43,483 nucleotides of DNA. Origin: UBA2965 sp036526135 (lineage in GTDB: Bacteria > Pseudomonadota > Gammaproteobacteria > Pseudomonadales > Azotimanducaceae). Under the pieces are notes generated by a model. That model did not search any database, had not been told where the DNA came from, and saw nothing but the letters and a program-made list of their open reading frames with translations. The stretch spans positions 1-43,483 of the forward strand of contig DATCZA010000051.1 in NCBI GenBank assembly GCA_036526135.1, written 5' to 3'. This document shows, piece after piece, positions 9,103-17,728 of this stretch. The translations under genes and the position numbers were made by a program. Within the stretch, counting starts at the first letter, position 1, and each line of letters begins with the position of its first letter.

Positions 9103-10494
9103 ATGCTCGCCAGCCAAGCAGATCGCCCCGTCTACAGCGTCAGCGAACTCGCCCACGAGGCGAGAATCCTCATCGAGGAGCGCTTCGACCTGGTCTGGGT
9201 GGAGGGCGAGATCTCCAACTTCCGGCGTCCCGCATCCGGCCACTGGTACTTTACGCTCAAGGATCGCTCCGCCCAGGTTCGCTGCGCGATGTTCGCCGGC
9301 CGCAACCGCCAGGTACGCTTCGCTCCCGAGGACGGCATGCAGGTCCTGATCAGGGGCCGTGTCAGCCTTTACGAGCCGCGCGGCGACTTCCAGGTCATCG
9401 TCGAGCACGCGGAGCCCGCCGGCGAAGGCGCGCTGCGCCAGGCCTTCGAGGCCCTGAAGACCAAGCTCGCAGAGGAAGGTCTCTTCGCGATTGAGCGTAA
9501 GCGGCCGCTGCCCGCGCTGCCCCGCCACCTGGCAATCGTCTCGTCGGCCTCCGGCGCGGCTCTCCAGGACGTCCTCCACGTCATCGAGCGGCGCTTTCCG
9601 GCGCTGACCGTCACGCTGCTGCCGGTCAGCGTGCAGGGGAACGAGGCCGAGGCCCAGATCCGGCGCGCGCTGGCGCGGGTCGATCAGGTCGGCGCCGACG
9701 TGGTGCTGATCACGCGCGGCGGAGGGTCTTTGGAGGATCTCTGGGCGTTCAACCTCGAAAGCGTCGCCCGCGCGGTGGCAGCGTGCCCGATACCCACGGT
9801 GGTGGCCGTGGGCCACCAGACCGACTTCGTCATCGCCGAGTTTGTGGCCGACCTGCGCGCACCCACGCCATCCGCCGCCGCCGAGCTCATCACGCCGGAT
9901 GCCGCAGAGCTGGCCGGGCGCGTTGGGCTGCTTCAACAGCGACTGGTCCGCGGGCTTTCCGCCGACGTGCGCTTGCGGCAGGCGCTGGTGGGGCGGCTGC
10001 GAGCCCAGCTCGTCGATCCGCGCCAGATGGTGACCCGCAGCATGCAGCGTGCGGACGATCTGGAGGAGCGCCTGCGGCTGGCCCTCGGCAACCGGCTGGA
10101 GCGGAACCGAAACCGGCTGTGGGCATTGCAGCGCAGCCTCCGGGCCTTCCGTCCGGAGCCCCTGTTGCGCCAGCAAGCGGCCAGGGTCACCGCCACGCGT
10201 CACGCCCTGGGGAAATCCCTTCAACGCGCCCTGGCGGGCTCCGCGGAGCGCCTCGGATCGGCCGCGCGCACGCTGGATGCCGTCAGTCCTCTGCACACGC
10301 TGGCGCGTGGCTATGCCGTGCTCGCCGAGCCCGCAGCCGATGGGCTCGGACGGCCGGTGACCGCCATCGCCCAGGTCGCCCCTGGTGCGACCATCGATGC
10401 TCATCTGCACGACGGCCGGCTCCGGGTGGAGGTGGTGTCCGTGAACGAAGAAAGCGCGCTGCAGGCGGCGCAAACCCACGTGGAGGAGCACTAG
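9103..10494 (+). CDS. xseA: exodeoxyribonuclease VII large subunit
   Basis: Large, catalytic subunit of the single-strand-specific exonuclease VII, which degrades ssDNA to oligonucleotides and takes part in repair. At 463 residues it is of standard length. An N-terminal OB-fold (about 10-105, containing WVEGEISNFRRP and GHWYFTLKD) is followed by the catalytic domain with the conserved segments RGGGSLEDLWAFN and VVAVGHQTD, then a long coiled-coil region. The small subunit gene xseB is not nearby. The following M23 gene starts on the base after the xseA stop, suggesting translational coupling. Confidence 0.97.
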   Translation: MLASQADRPVYSVSELAHEARILIEERFDLVWVEGEISNFRRPASGHWYFTLKDRSAQVRCAMFAGRNRQVRFAPEDGMQVLIRGRVSLYEPRGDFQVIVEHAEPAGEGALRQAFEALKTKLAEEGLFAIERKRPLPALPRHLAIVSSASGAALQDVLHVIERRFPALTVTLLPVSVQGNEAEAQIRRALARVDQVGADVVLITRGGGSLEDLWAFNLESVARAVAACPIPTVVAVGHQTDFVIAEFVADLRAPTPSAAAELITPDAAELAGRVGLLQQRLVRGLSADVRLRQALVGRLRAQLVDPRQMVTRSMQRADDLEERLRLALGNRLERNRNRLWALQRSLRAFRPEPLLRQQAARVTATRHALGKSLQRALAGSAERLGSAARTLDAVSPLHTLARGYAVLAEPAADGLGRPVTAIAQVAPGATIDAHLHDGRLRVEVVSVNEESALQAAQTHVEEH

Positions 10495-11295
10495 ATGCTC
10501 GCCCGCGCCGCGCTGGCCACGCTGTGCTGGCTGACGCCGATGCTCCTGCGGGCCGACGCGGTGCCTGGCGGTTTGTACGCCTACGGGCCCGTGCCGCCCG
10601 CCTCGGAGGTGCGTTTCGACGATCGTCGGGTTCTGGTTATCGACGAGACCGCTCTCGTGGGCATCCCGCTGTCTGCATCACCCGGCACGCACTCGCTGAC
10701 CATCACCTATGCGTCCGGAGAGTCGGTCTCGCACCAGTTCGAGGTGGTGGCAAAGCAGTACCCGGAGCAGCGCCTGACTATCACCGATCGGAAAATGGTC
10801 AATCCGGACCCGGAGGACCTCGAGCGCATACGGACAGAAAGCGCGAGGATGCGCGAGCAGTACCTGAGCTTTACCGAAGCCATGCAGAGGCTGCGTCCGT
10901 TCCATAAGCCGGTGAACGGAGTGACCTCAAGCCCCTTCGGCCGCCGGCGCATCCTCAACGACCAGCCCCGCAACCCGCACAGCGGTCTGGACATCGCCGC
11001 CGACCATGGCACCCCCGTGAGCGCTCCGGCACCTGCAAGGGTCAGTCTCACGGGCGACTTCTATTTCAACGGCAAGACGATCTTCCTCGATCACGGACAG
11101 GGACTGGTGACCATGTACTGCCACCTGAGCGAAATCAGCGTGGAGCCCGGTGAGGCGGTGGAAAGGGGCGCCACCATAGGTCTGGTGGGCGCCACCGGGC
11201 GGGCCACGGGACCCCACCTGCACTGGTCGGTCAGCCTAAACGGTAACCGGGTCGATCCCGAGCTGGTAATCTCTGCCCTGGCCGTCGGGGACTAG
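10495..11295 (+). CDS. M23 family metallopeptidase, exported
   Basis: A secreted zinc endopeptidase of the lysostaphin-type M23 family, 266 residues, likely acting on peptidoglycan in the periplasm. An N-terminal hydrophobic segment (about 4-20) looks like a cleavable signal peptide. A beta-rich domain follows, then a short helical linker (about 105-135). The catalytic domain carries His162 and Asp166 (HSGLD), His210, and the HLH motif at 241-243. All expected zinc and catalytic residues are present, so it is probably active rather than a degenerate EnvC/NlpD-like activator. It abuts xseA with no spacer and is convergent with der. Confidence 0.92.
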   Translation: MLARAALATLCWLTPMLLRADAVPGGLYAYGPVPPASEVRFDDRRVLVIDETALVGIPLSASPGTHSLTITYASGESVSHQFEVVAKQYPEQRLTITDRKMVNPDPEDLERIRTESARMREQYLSFTEAMQRLRPFHKPVNGVTSSPFGRRRILNDQPRNPHSGLDIAADHGTPVSAPAPARVSLTGDFYFNGKTIFLDHGQGLVTMYCHLSEISVEPGEAVERGATIGLVGATGRATGPHLHWSVSLNGNRVDPELVISALAVGD

Positions 11296-11332
11296 CCCAC
11301 CTTCGGCACCACCGGGCGGGAGAGGCCTCCGG

Positions 11333-12739
11333 TCAGCGTTTTTTTGCTTTGCGCTTGCGATGCTGAATCATCCGTTTGCGACGGGCTTTCTGACGGGGCG
11401 TGAGCTCGTTACGCTGGCCGGCATAAGGATTGTCTCCGGTGCGCAGCTCGATGTGCACGGGGTTGCCCACCAGGGCGAGAGCCTTCCGGAAGCCGTTTTC
11501 CAGGTATCTTCGATAGCTGTCCGGAACCGCTTCGGTCTGGTTGCCGTGGATCACGATCCGGGGGGGATGCGATCCGGCCTTGTGGGCGTAGCGCAGCTTG
11601 ATGGAACGGCCACGGACTGCGGGTGGCGGGTGGGCGCCCGTCATCCCGAGGAGCAGCCGGGTCAGCACAGACGTGCTGACGTCGAGCTCTCCCGCTTTGT
11701 AGACCCGGTCGACCTCTTCGAGAAGGTGGCCCACGCCGGTGCCGTGCAGGGCCGATATCTGCATCACCGGAATCCAGGGTGCAAAAGACAGCTTCCGGTC
11801 CAGAACCCGTCTGGCATTCGTCCTTTCCTCGACCGAGAGCCCGTCCCACTTGTTCATGGCCACCACCAGCCCCGAGCCCGCCTCGGCGGCATGGCTGAGC
11901 AGGTGCAGATCCTGATCCACCACCCCTTCCCGGGCGTCGAGGACGAGTATGACCACGTGGGCCAGATCGATGGCCTGCAGGGTCTTCACCACCGAGAACT
12001 TCTCGGCCACCCCCTCGACCCGCCCTTTGCGCCGCACGCCGGCGGTATCCACCAGAACGTAGCGCTTGCCGTCCTTCTCGAAAGGCACCTCGATGGCGTC
12101 ACGCGTGGTGCCGGGTTCATCGAACACCACCTGGCGCTCCTGGCCGAGCATGCGGTTCACCAGCGTGGATTTCCCCACGTTGGGGCGGCCAATCACCGCG
12201 ACGCGCACGGCATCCGATTCGTCGGCTGCTTCCTCCCCAGTCGGGCCGTGGGGGCACCGCTCCTCCACCAGCTCGCGTACGGTGCCCAATCCCCTCTCGT
12301 GCACCGCAGAGACATAGGCCACGGCATCGAAGCCGAGGGCGGCAAAGTCGGCCATCGCAACGTCCGCCTGCACGCCATCCATCTTGTTGACCACCAGAAT
12401 CACCGGTTTGGAAAGACGCCTCAGGCGTTGGGCGATCTCCTCGTCAGCGGGCACCAGGCCGTCCCGGGCATCGGTCACGAACAGCACCGCGTCGGCTTCG
12501 TCGAGTGCCAACTCGGCCTGCTGCTCGAGGGCCGACTGCAGCGCGCCCGGTTCCCCGAAGAGCCCCCCGGTGTCGATGAGCATGCACTCACCGGCCCCTG
12601 CCGGCATGCGCCCGTAGCGCCGATCCCGGGTCAGGCCGGGAACGTCGGCCACCAGAGCGTCCCGGCGCCTGGTCAGCTTGTTGAAGAGTGTGGACTTACC
12701 GACGTTGGGCCGGCCAACGAGGGCGACGGTGGGAACCAT
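11333..12739 (-). CDS. der: ribosome biogenesis GTPase Der (EngA)
   Basis: Essential tandem GTPase for maturation of the 50S subunit. Two G domains each show a GRPNVGKST P-loop (first at 9-17) and an NKxD motif (NKMD, NKWD), followed by a KH-like C-terminal domain and a lysine/arginine-rich tail. I chose the ATG at 12739 (468 residues) because MVPTVALVGRPNVGKS matches the family N-terminus; the frame stays open upstream into bamB but has no family resemblance there. It lies 7 bp after the bamB stop, the standard gammaproteobacterial bamB-der order, and ends convergent with the M23 gene. Confidence 0.98.
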   Translation of the reverse strand: MVPTVALVGRPNVGKSTLFNKLTRRRDALVADVPGLTRDRRYGRMPAGAGECMLIDTGGLFGEPGALQSALEQQAELALDEADAVLFVTDARDGLVPADEEIAQRLRRLSKPVILVVNKMDGVQADVAMADFAALGFDAVAYVSAVHERGLGTVRELVEERCPHGPTGEEAADESDAVRVAVIGRPNVGKSTLVNRMLGQERQVVFDEPGTTRDAIEVPFEKDGKRYVLVDTAGVRRKGRVEGVAEKFSVVKTLQAIDLAHVVILVLDAREGVVDQDLHLLSHAAEAGSGLVVAMNKWDGLSVEERTNARRVLDRKLSFAPWIPVMQISALHGTGVGHLLEEVDRVYKAGELDVSTSVLTRLLLGMTGAHPPPAVRGRSIKLRYAHKAGSHPPRIVIHGNQTEAVPDSYRRYLENGFRKALALVGNPVHIELRTGDNPYAGQRNELTPRQKARRKRMIQHRKRKAKKR

Positions 12740-12746
12740 CCCGGGC

Positions 12747-13973
12747 CTATTTGACCTCAATGTCGAGCGCATGGAGGGAACCGGAGTTTCCGAGCACGTA
12801 AAGCACGCCGTCCACGACCGCCATCGACGACCGCAGCCCGTCCCCGTCGAGCTTGCGGCGCCCGACGAAGCGCCCGTCACTCTGCGCAAGGATGTGCAGA
12901 TATCCCTGATCGTCGCCCACCGCGACATAGTTGCTGAAAGCAACGGGGCTCGTGAGCTTACGACGCGCAAGGCCCGGCTGCTGCCAGACGATCTCCGCCG
13001 ACTGCTGGTCGACGGCCGTCACCACGTCCCCGTCGTCCACCACGTAGATCTGGCCGTATCCTTCGGCGAGATCCAGGAAGCTGGACACGTCCATCTCCCA
13101 CAGCATGGCTCCGTCGGTTCGTCGCAGCGCCTTGAGCTTACCCTGGTAAGCCACGACGTAGAGGATCGGACCCAGGAGCAGGGGCGTGCCGTCCACGTCC
13201 ACCATGCGTTCCAGCTCGGACCTTCCTTCCGGAAGCATGATCCGCTGCTCCCAGACGGGCTCGCCGCTTTCGGCGCGCAGAGCGGCGAGCATCCCGTTGG
13301 AAAAGCCCGCAAACACCACGTTACCGGCCACCACCGGGGTGCCGGTGCCTCTCAAGGTCAGCACCGGAACCTGGTTGTCGAAGCTCCAGCGAATGTCCCC
13401 GGTCTCGGATTCCAGCGCCAGCAGCCTGCCGTCCTGAGTCTGCACGAACACCAGATCGCGCTCGCCCACCGGTGGCGCGAGCACCTCGCTGCCCACGTGG
13501 GACCGCCAGGCTTCCGAACCGTCCGCAGCGGACAGCGCCACCACATCACCGCCCGTCGTGCCCATGAAAACGTAGCCTGCACCACCGCCGACCCCGCCAC
13601 TCACGAAACTCGGATCTTCACGATCGAAGAAGTTGATTGAGCCCAGGAGACCTTCTTCGACGCGACCTATGCGCGACCGCCAGACCCGCTTGCCGGAAAA
13701 ACGGTCGAGCGCTTCCACGATGCCATAGCCGTCCGCGGCGTACACCCGGTCGGCGAGGACCAGGGGATCAAGTCGCAGATACTTCTTGCCGAGACCCTCA
13801 CCGATGGAGGCCCGCCAGACCCGGTCGACGTTCACCTCGGCATCGAAGTCCACCAGCTTGGCCGGCTCGAGCTTTTTCTTCTCGTCGTCCTTGTCGCCCA
13901 CCCACGGCAACCAGGAAAACCAGCTGCAGCCGGTAAGGGAGAAAGTCAGCAGGAGCAGTAGAATTTTACGCAT
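12747..13973 (-). CDS. bamB: outer membrane assembly lipoprotein BamB
   Basis: Lipoprotein of the BAM complex that inserts beta-barrel proteins into the outer membrane. The 408 residues begin with a lipoprotein signal peptide, lipobox LTGC with the lipidated Cys16. An eight-bladed beta-propeller built of PQQ-like repeats follows (GSEAWRSHVG, GDIRWSFDNQVPV, GEPVWEQRI, GAMLWEMDV, GRFVGRRKLDG). The start overlaps the end of yfgM by 8 bp, so the two are translationally coupled; der follows 7 bp downstream. The asparagine after the lipobox cysteine that would suggest inner-membrane retention (Asp at +2) is absent; +2 is Ser. Confidence 0.97.
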   Translation of the reverse strand: MRKILLLLLTFSLTGCSWFSWLPWVGDKDDEKKKLEPAKLVDFDAEVNVDRVWRASIGEGLGKKYLRLDPLVLADRVYAADGYGIVEALDRFSGKRVWRSRIGRVEEGLLGSINFFDREDPSFVSGGVGGGAGYVFMGTTGGDVVALSAADGSEAWRSHVGSEVLAPPVGERDLVFVQTQDGRLLALESETGDIRWSFDNQVPVLTLRGTGTPVVAGNVVFAGFSNGMLAALRAESGEPVWEQRIMLPEGRSELERMVDVDGTPLLLGPILYVVAYQGKLKALRRTDGAMLWEMDVSSFLDLAEGYGQIYVVDDGDVVTAVDQQSAEIVWQQPGLARRKLTSPVAFSNYVAVGDDQGYLHILAQSDGRFVGRRKLDGDGLRSSMAVVDGVLYVLGNSGSLHALDIEVK

Positions 13974-14667
13974 CGGGCGTTTCTGCAGTCTCCCCGGGGG
14001 ATTCGAGGCCCTGTCCGGCTTCCGGCGCTGCAGCGGGCTGCGCTCCGGTCACGGCATCGGCGGTATCGGCGGCTTTCATCTCCAGCACCGGACGGGACTG
14101 GTTGTCACCCACCGCCGCAAGCGCCGAAGCGTATGCTTCGTAAGCAAGGGCGCGCTCCCCGCGGGCCAGATGGATATCCCCCTTCATCTCGGCAACCTGT
14201 GACCGATATCCTTCGCCAAGCACCCCGGAAAGCGTTTCGAGCGCATCATCGAGACGGTCCAGCTGCTGCTGCACCCGCGCGAGCCGCACCCGGGCAACGT
14301 CCGCCAGAACGGGTTCCGGAGCAGCTTCCACCGCCTCGACGAGGAACGCCTCGGCGGCTTCGTAGTCGCCGCTCTCCATGGACTCTTGCGAGCGGCGCAG
14401 CATGACGAGCGTCTGATAGGCACTGTCGGGTGCCTCTTCGGCGATGGACGCGGCGCTTGCGTCCCTGGCGTCCCCTTCGCTGACCAGAAACTCCTCGTAG
14501 AGATCCGAAACTCGCGCGACCCGCGTCTCATGGTAGCTTTCGTACCATCGCCAACCGACCACCCCGGCGACGACCAGAACGAGCGTCACGATGACGGACA
14601 CGCCGTTCTCGTCCCACCATGATTTGAGCTTTGCGACCTGCTCTTCGTCGGTCAGGTAATCCGACAC
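13966..14667 (-). CDS. yfgM: YfgM-like ancillary SecYEG/TPR membrane protein
   Basis: A 233-residue single-span inner-membrane protein with a periplasmic tetratricopeptide-like domain. A charged cytoplasmic N-terminus (SDYLTDEEQVAKLKSWWDEN) precedes one transmembrane helix at about residues 23-42. The rest is helical repeats ending in a low-complexity Ala/Glu/Pro tail. In E. coli YfgM associates with the Sec translocon and the periplasmic chaperone PpiD. Position between hisS (31 bp upstream) and bamB (8 bp overlap) is the conserved gammaproteobacterial order, which makes the assignment secure despite low sequence conservation. Confidence 0.92.
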   Translation of the reverse strand: MSDYLTDEEQVAKLKSWWDENGVSVIVTLVLVVAGVVGWRWYESYHETRVARVSDLYEEFLVSEGDARDASAASIAEEAPDSAYQTLVMLRRSQESMESGDYEAAEAFLVEAVEAAPEPVLADVARVRLARVQQQLDRLDDALETLSGVLGEGYRSQVAEMKGDIHLARGERALAYEAYASALAAVGDNQSRPVLEMKAADTADAVTGAQPAAAPEAGQGLESPGETAETPDA

Positions 14668-14698
14668 CCCAATCTCCTTTTCGATTCGCTCGCCAGGT

Positions 14699-15967
14699 TC
14701 AGGCGAAGTACTCGGCCAGCACCGTTTCCAGATCAGCGGCCGGGACGCTTTCCTGCTCCCGGCTCTCGCGAAGGTATTTCAGCGACACCACGCCCTTGGC
14801 GATCTCGTCCTCGCCGACGAGAACCGCGAGGCGCGCGCCGCTGGCATCGGCGCGTCGCATCTGGCTCTTCAGCTTGCCGCCACCGGCGTGGGTGCGGATT
14901 CTGAGACCTGGGAGCGCATCACGCAATTTCTGCGCGATGGCGAATACCTCCGATTGGCGCCGGTCGTCCAGCACGCAGCAGTAAACGTCGGCCGCAGCCG
15001 CGAAGCCGGCCCCCTGGAACCGCTGCTCGTGAAGGAGCAGAACGCGCTCCACCCCCAGGGCAAAGCCCGCGCCCGGCGTCGGCCGCCCGCCGAGCAGCTC
15101 GACCAGCCCATCGTAACGGCCACCCGCACAGATCGTGTCCTGGGCTCCGAGCGCGTCGGTTTTCCACTCGAACACGGTGTGGGTGTAGTAATCCAGGCCA
15201 CGGACCAGCTTCGGATTGATTTCAAACGGAACATCGAGCTGCTCGAGCAGCTCGCACAGACCGGAGAAGTGCGCCTTTCCTTCGTCGTCGATGAAGTCCT
15301 CCAGGGAGGGCGCCCCGGCCAGCAGGTCCTGGGTCTGCTCGACCTTGCTGTCCAGAATGCGAAGCGGGTTCGAGCCGAGCCGGCGCTGGCTGTCAGCATC
15401 CAGACCGGCCGCCAGCGGCGTTAGAAAGCCCACCAGAGCTGCCCGATAAGCGGCCCGCGCAGCCCCCGATCCGAGGGTATTGATCTCCAGGCGGGTTTCG
15501 CCGGAGATTCCCAGAGCCTTCCACATGAGCTGGCACATCAAGATCAGCTCCGCATCCACGTCCGGCCCCGCCAACCCGAAAGCCTCGGCGCCAATCTGGT
15601 AGAACTGCCGATAGCGGCCCTTCTGCGGACGTTCGTAGCGAAACATGGGGCCTGCATAGAAAACGCGCTGGGTCTGGTTGTGGAGCAGACCGTGCTGGAG
15701 CAACGCGCGGGCGCAGACGGCCGTGCCCTCGGGGCGCAGAGAGATGCTGTCTCCGTCCCGGTCGGCAAGGGTGTACATCTCCTTCTCGACGATGTCTGTG
15801 GCCTCGCCCACGCCACGGCTGAACAGCTCCGTGGCCTCGAGCAGGGGCAGGTGAACCTCTTCGTAGGCGTGCGTGGTCAACACCGCGCGGATGGCGTCTT
15901 CCACGACCCGCCAGCGCCTGCCCTCTTCGGGCAGCACGTCGCGCATGCCTCTGATCGACTGGACCAT
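14699..15967 (-). CDS. hisS: histidyl-tRNA synthetase
   Basis: Class II aminoacyl-tRNA synthetase charging tRNA-His. The start ATG at 15967 gives 422 residues and the typical MVQSIRGMRDVLP N-terminus; the frame extends further upstream but overlaps rodZ and lacks similarity. Class II motif 2 (MFRYERPQKGRYRQFYQ) and the histidine-binding signature RGLDYYTHTVFEW are visible, as is motif 3 (GFALGVERVLLL), followed by the C-terminal anticodon-binding domain. It starts 2 bp after the rodZ stop, where ispG is found in most relatives. Confidence 0.98.
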   Translation of the reverse strand: MVQSIRGMRDVLPEEGRRWRVVEDAIRAVLTTHAYEEVHLPLLEATELFSRGVGEATDIVEKEMYTLADRDGDSISLRPEGTAVCARALLQHGLLHNQTQRVFYAGPMFRYERPQKGRYRQFYQIGAEAFGLAGPDVDAELILMCQLMWKALGISGETRLEINTLGSGAARAAYRAALVGFLTPLAAGLDADSQRRLGSNPLRILDSKVEQTQDLLAGAPSLEDFIDDEGKAHFSGLCELLEQLDVPFEINPKLVRGLDYYTHTVFEWKTDALGAQDTICAGGRYDGLVELLGGRPTPGAGFALGVERVLLLHEQRFQGAGFAAAADVYCCVLDDRRQSEVFAIAQKLRDALPGLRIRTHAGGGKLKSQMRRADASGARLAVLVGEDEIAKGVVSLKYLRESREQESVPAADLETVLAEYFA

Positions 15968-15969
15968 CG

Positions 15970-16953
15970 CTACTGACCAAGCACGAGGTCCGCAACGGCG
16001 TTGCGGGTGTGGGGCGTGAGCACCACGGCCTCGCCGTTGAAACTCATGCGCACGCCGGGCGCGTACCCGAGCAGCACGCGGAAAGGCGCTTCTCCCACCA
16101 GCACGAGGACGCGTCCGGATCGATTGAGATCGCCGTAGAGGAGACTTCCAGTGGAAGACATGACTTCCACCCAGCAATCCTCGAAAAACTCCATGCGAAG
16201 CACGTCGTCACCTGCGGACGTGATCCGCCGACCAGCCTCCCGGAGCGCAGCCAGGTCTTCGACCGGGGCCGCCTGAGTCGCCATGGCGCCGGCATCTGAC
16301 GGCGTCGGTTCGGTTTCCGGCCTCGTCCCCGGCCGCCGCGGCGTGATCACCTCTCGCTGCGCCACAGACTCCGGCTCCGGTTCGGGCTCCGCTGAAAACC
16401 CGGCGATTTCCGCCGCTTCCCTGCCCGTAAGAGCGGCGTCTTCCTGCTGCGGGACGCCTGAGAATGAGGGGTCGGTGCCGACGTCGGACGGTACCGGCTG
16501 GTCCGCGACCTCTTCGAGCAGGCCCCTCGCTTCGGTCACGGGTTCCGCAAGCTCCGTATCTTTACCGCTCCACTGCCAGACGACCCAGACGACGACCGCG
16601 ACGACGCCCAGTCCCAGAATCCAGAGCAGCGCTGCGAGGCCGAATCGGATTACCGATGCGCTGCTCCGAGGCTCGCGAATCAAGTGAACCTGCTCGACGT
16701 TGTCTTCGCCCTGGGGATACTGCGCCACGATGGCGTCCGCATCGAGCTCGAGAAGCCGCGCGTAGGCACGCGTGTAGCCGCGGGCAAAGACCGGCGCCGG
16801 CAATCGCTCCGGATCTTCGGCCTCGATCGCCTCGATGGTGTGTACGGGCAGGTTCAGGGCTTCCGCCACCTGCCGGGTGGAGATCTGCATGCGCTCGCGG
16901 GCTTCGCGAAGCGTCGCGCCGGGCCCCTTCGGCTCGCGCTCTTCCTCGCTCAA
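15970..16953 (-). CDS. rodZ: RodZ cell-shape protein
   Basis: Bitopic membrane protein linking MreB filaments to the cell envelope. The cytoplasmic part is a Cro/CI-type helix-turn-helix domain (about residues 13-80, containing LREARERMQISTRQVAEALN). A transmembrane helix lies at about 98-127. A Glu/Pro-rich periplasmic linker and a C-terminal DUF4115 beta domain (EFFEDCWVEVMSS to the end) follow. No in-frame ATG fits the family start. The best choice is TTG at 16953 (LSEEEREPKG), 25 bp after the pilW stop, giving 327 residues. An upstream in-frame start at 17043 would overlap pilW and adds unconserved residues. Confidence 0.92.
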   Translation of the reverse strand: MSEEEREPKGPGATLREARERMQISTRQVAEALNLPVHTIEAIEAEDPERLPAPVFARGYTRAYARLLELDADAIVAQYPQGEDNVEQVHLIREPRSSASVIRFGLAALLWILGLGVVAVVVWVVWQWSGKDTELAEPVTEARGLLEEVADQPVPSDVGTDPSFSGVPQQEDAALTGREAAEIAGFSAEPEPEPESVAQREVITPRRPGTRPETEPTPSDAGAMATQAAPVEDLAALREAGRRITSAGDDVLRMEFFEDCWVEVMSSTGSLLYGDLNRSGRVLVLVGEAPFRVLLGYAPGVRMSFNGEAVVLTPHTRNAVADLVLGQ

Positions 16954-16978
16954 GTCGTCACCCCGGCTCGGCCCATCA

Positions 16979-17728
16979 TCAGGGCACCTCGCACTCGTCC
17001 GCTTCGGCAGATTCGGGATAGAGGTTCTGCAGGGCCATCCCATAGCTCGCCGTCTGGTCGCTGTTGCCTAGCGCCTCGCTGATCTTCATGCCCAGACACA
17101 GGCTGCGCGGCGACTGGCGGGCACGCACCCGGAAGGCCTCGTAGTATTCGTGGGCAAGCTCGAAGTTCCCATCGGAATAGGACAACCGGGCAAGCTCCAG
17201 GCTCGAGCGGGGCTGAGCGAAATTCAGGTTCAGCGCGCGGATGAACGCCTGCCGCGCCGCCTCACGGTCTCCGGCTATCAACTCGGCGAGGCCCAGGTTT
17301 TCGTAGGCCTGAGAGCGCGCCGGATACTCTGTGTCTTTGACGAGCTCGCGAAGCAGCCCGAGCGCTTCATCGTAACGCTGCTGACGGTAGAGAAAGCTCG
17401 CATAGTTGTTCAGGGCCTGAGAGTCGTTCGGCTCGTGGCGCAGAGCGAGCTTATAATGCTGCTCGGCCAGCGCCATCTCGCCCTCACCCTGCAAGAGCAC
17501 GGCCATCAGGACATGACCTTCCACCGATCGCGGGTCGATCTCCAGCGCGCGATTCAGCGGTGCCCGGGCTCGGCTGTAATCGCGGTTTTCCAGGTAGCCA
17601 CGAGCCAGGTCGAGCTGCGCCTGAACGCGTTTTTCGGCAACCGCCGGTTCTGGCAGCCCACCCGTGGTTTCCGTCACGCAGCCGCTGAGCAGCACCGACC
17701 ACAAGATCGCCAACGCCCCTAGTCTCAT
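16979..17728 (-). CDS. pilW: type IV pilus biogenesis/stability lipoprotein PilW (PilF)
   Basis: Outer-membrane TPR lipoprotein required for assembly of the PilQ secretin in type IV pilus systems. The start ATG at 17728 gives 249 residues with a lipoprotein signal peptide (LLSGC, Cys17). Several TPR units follow (ARGYLENRDYSRARAPLNRA, ALNNYASFLYRQQRYDEAL, NLGLAELIAGDREAARQAF). The ATG overlaps the rlmN stop as ATGA (17725-17728), indicating coupling. The gene is syntenic with rlmN-pilW-rodZ of other gammaproteobacteria. No pilus structural genes are in the window. Confidence 0.94.
   Translation of the reverse strand: MRLGALAILWSVLLSGCVTETTGGLPEPAVAEKRVQAQLDLARGYLENRDYSRARAPLNRALEIDPRSVEGHVLMAVLLQGEGEMALAEQHYKLALRHEPNDSQALNNYASFLYRQQRYDEALGLLRELVKDTEYPARSQAYENLGLAELIAGDREAARQAFIRALNLNFAQPRSSLELARLSYSDGNFELAHEYYEAFRVRARQSPRSLCLGMKISEALGNSDQTASYGMALQNLYPESAEADECEVP

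Noticed and set aside
9025..10491. A 488-codon minus-strand frame opposite xseA
   Set aside because: Antisense shadow; xseA on the plus strand has full family conservation.
11296..11345. Possible rho-independent terminator between the M23 gene and der
   Set aside because: ACCGG/CCGGT arms and a T7 run exist, but the loop is large, the T-run starts 5 nt after the stem, and it overlaps the der stop. Evidence too weak to annotate.
11360..12754. A 464-codon plus-strand frame opposite der
   Set aside because: Shadow of der, which has two clear GTPase domains.
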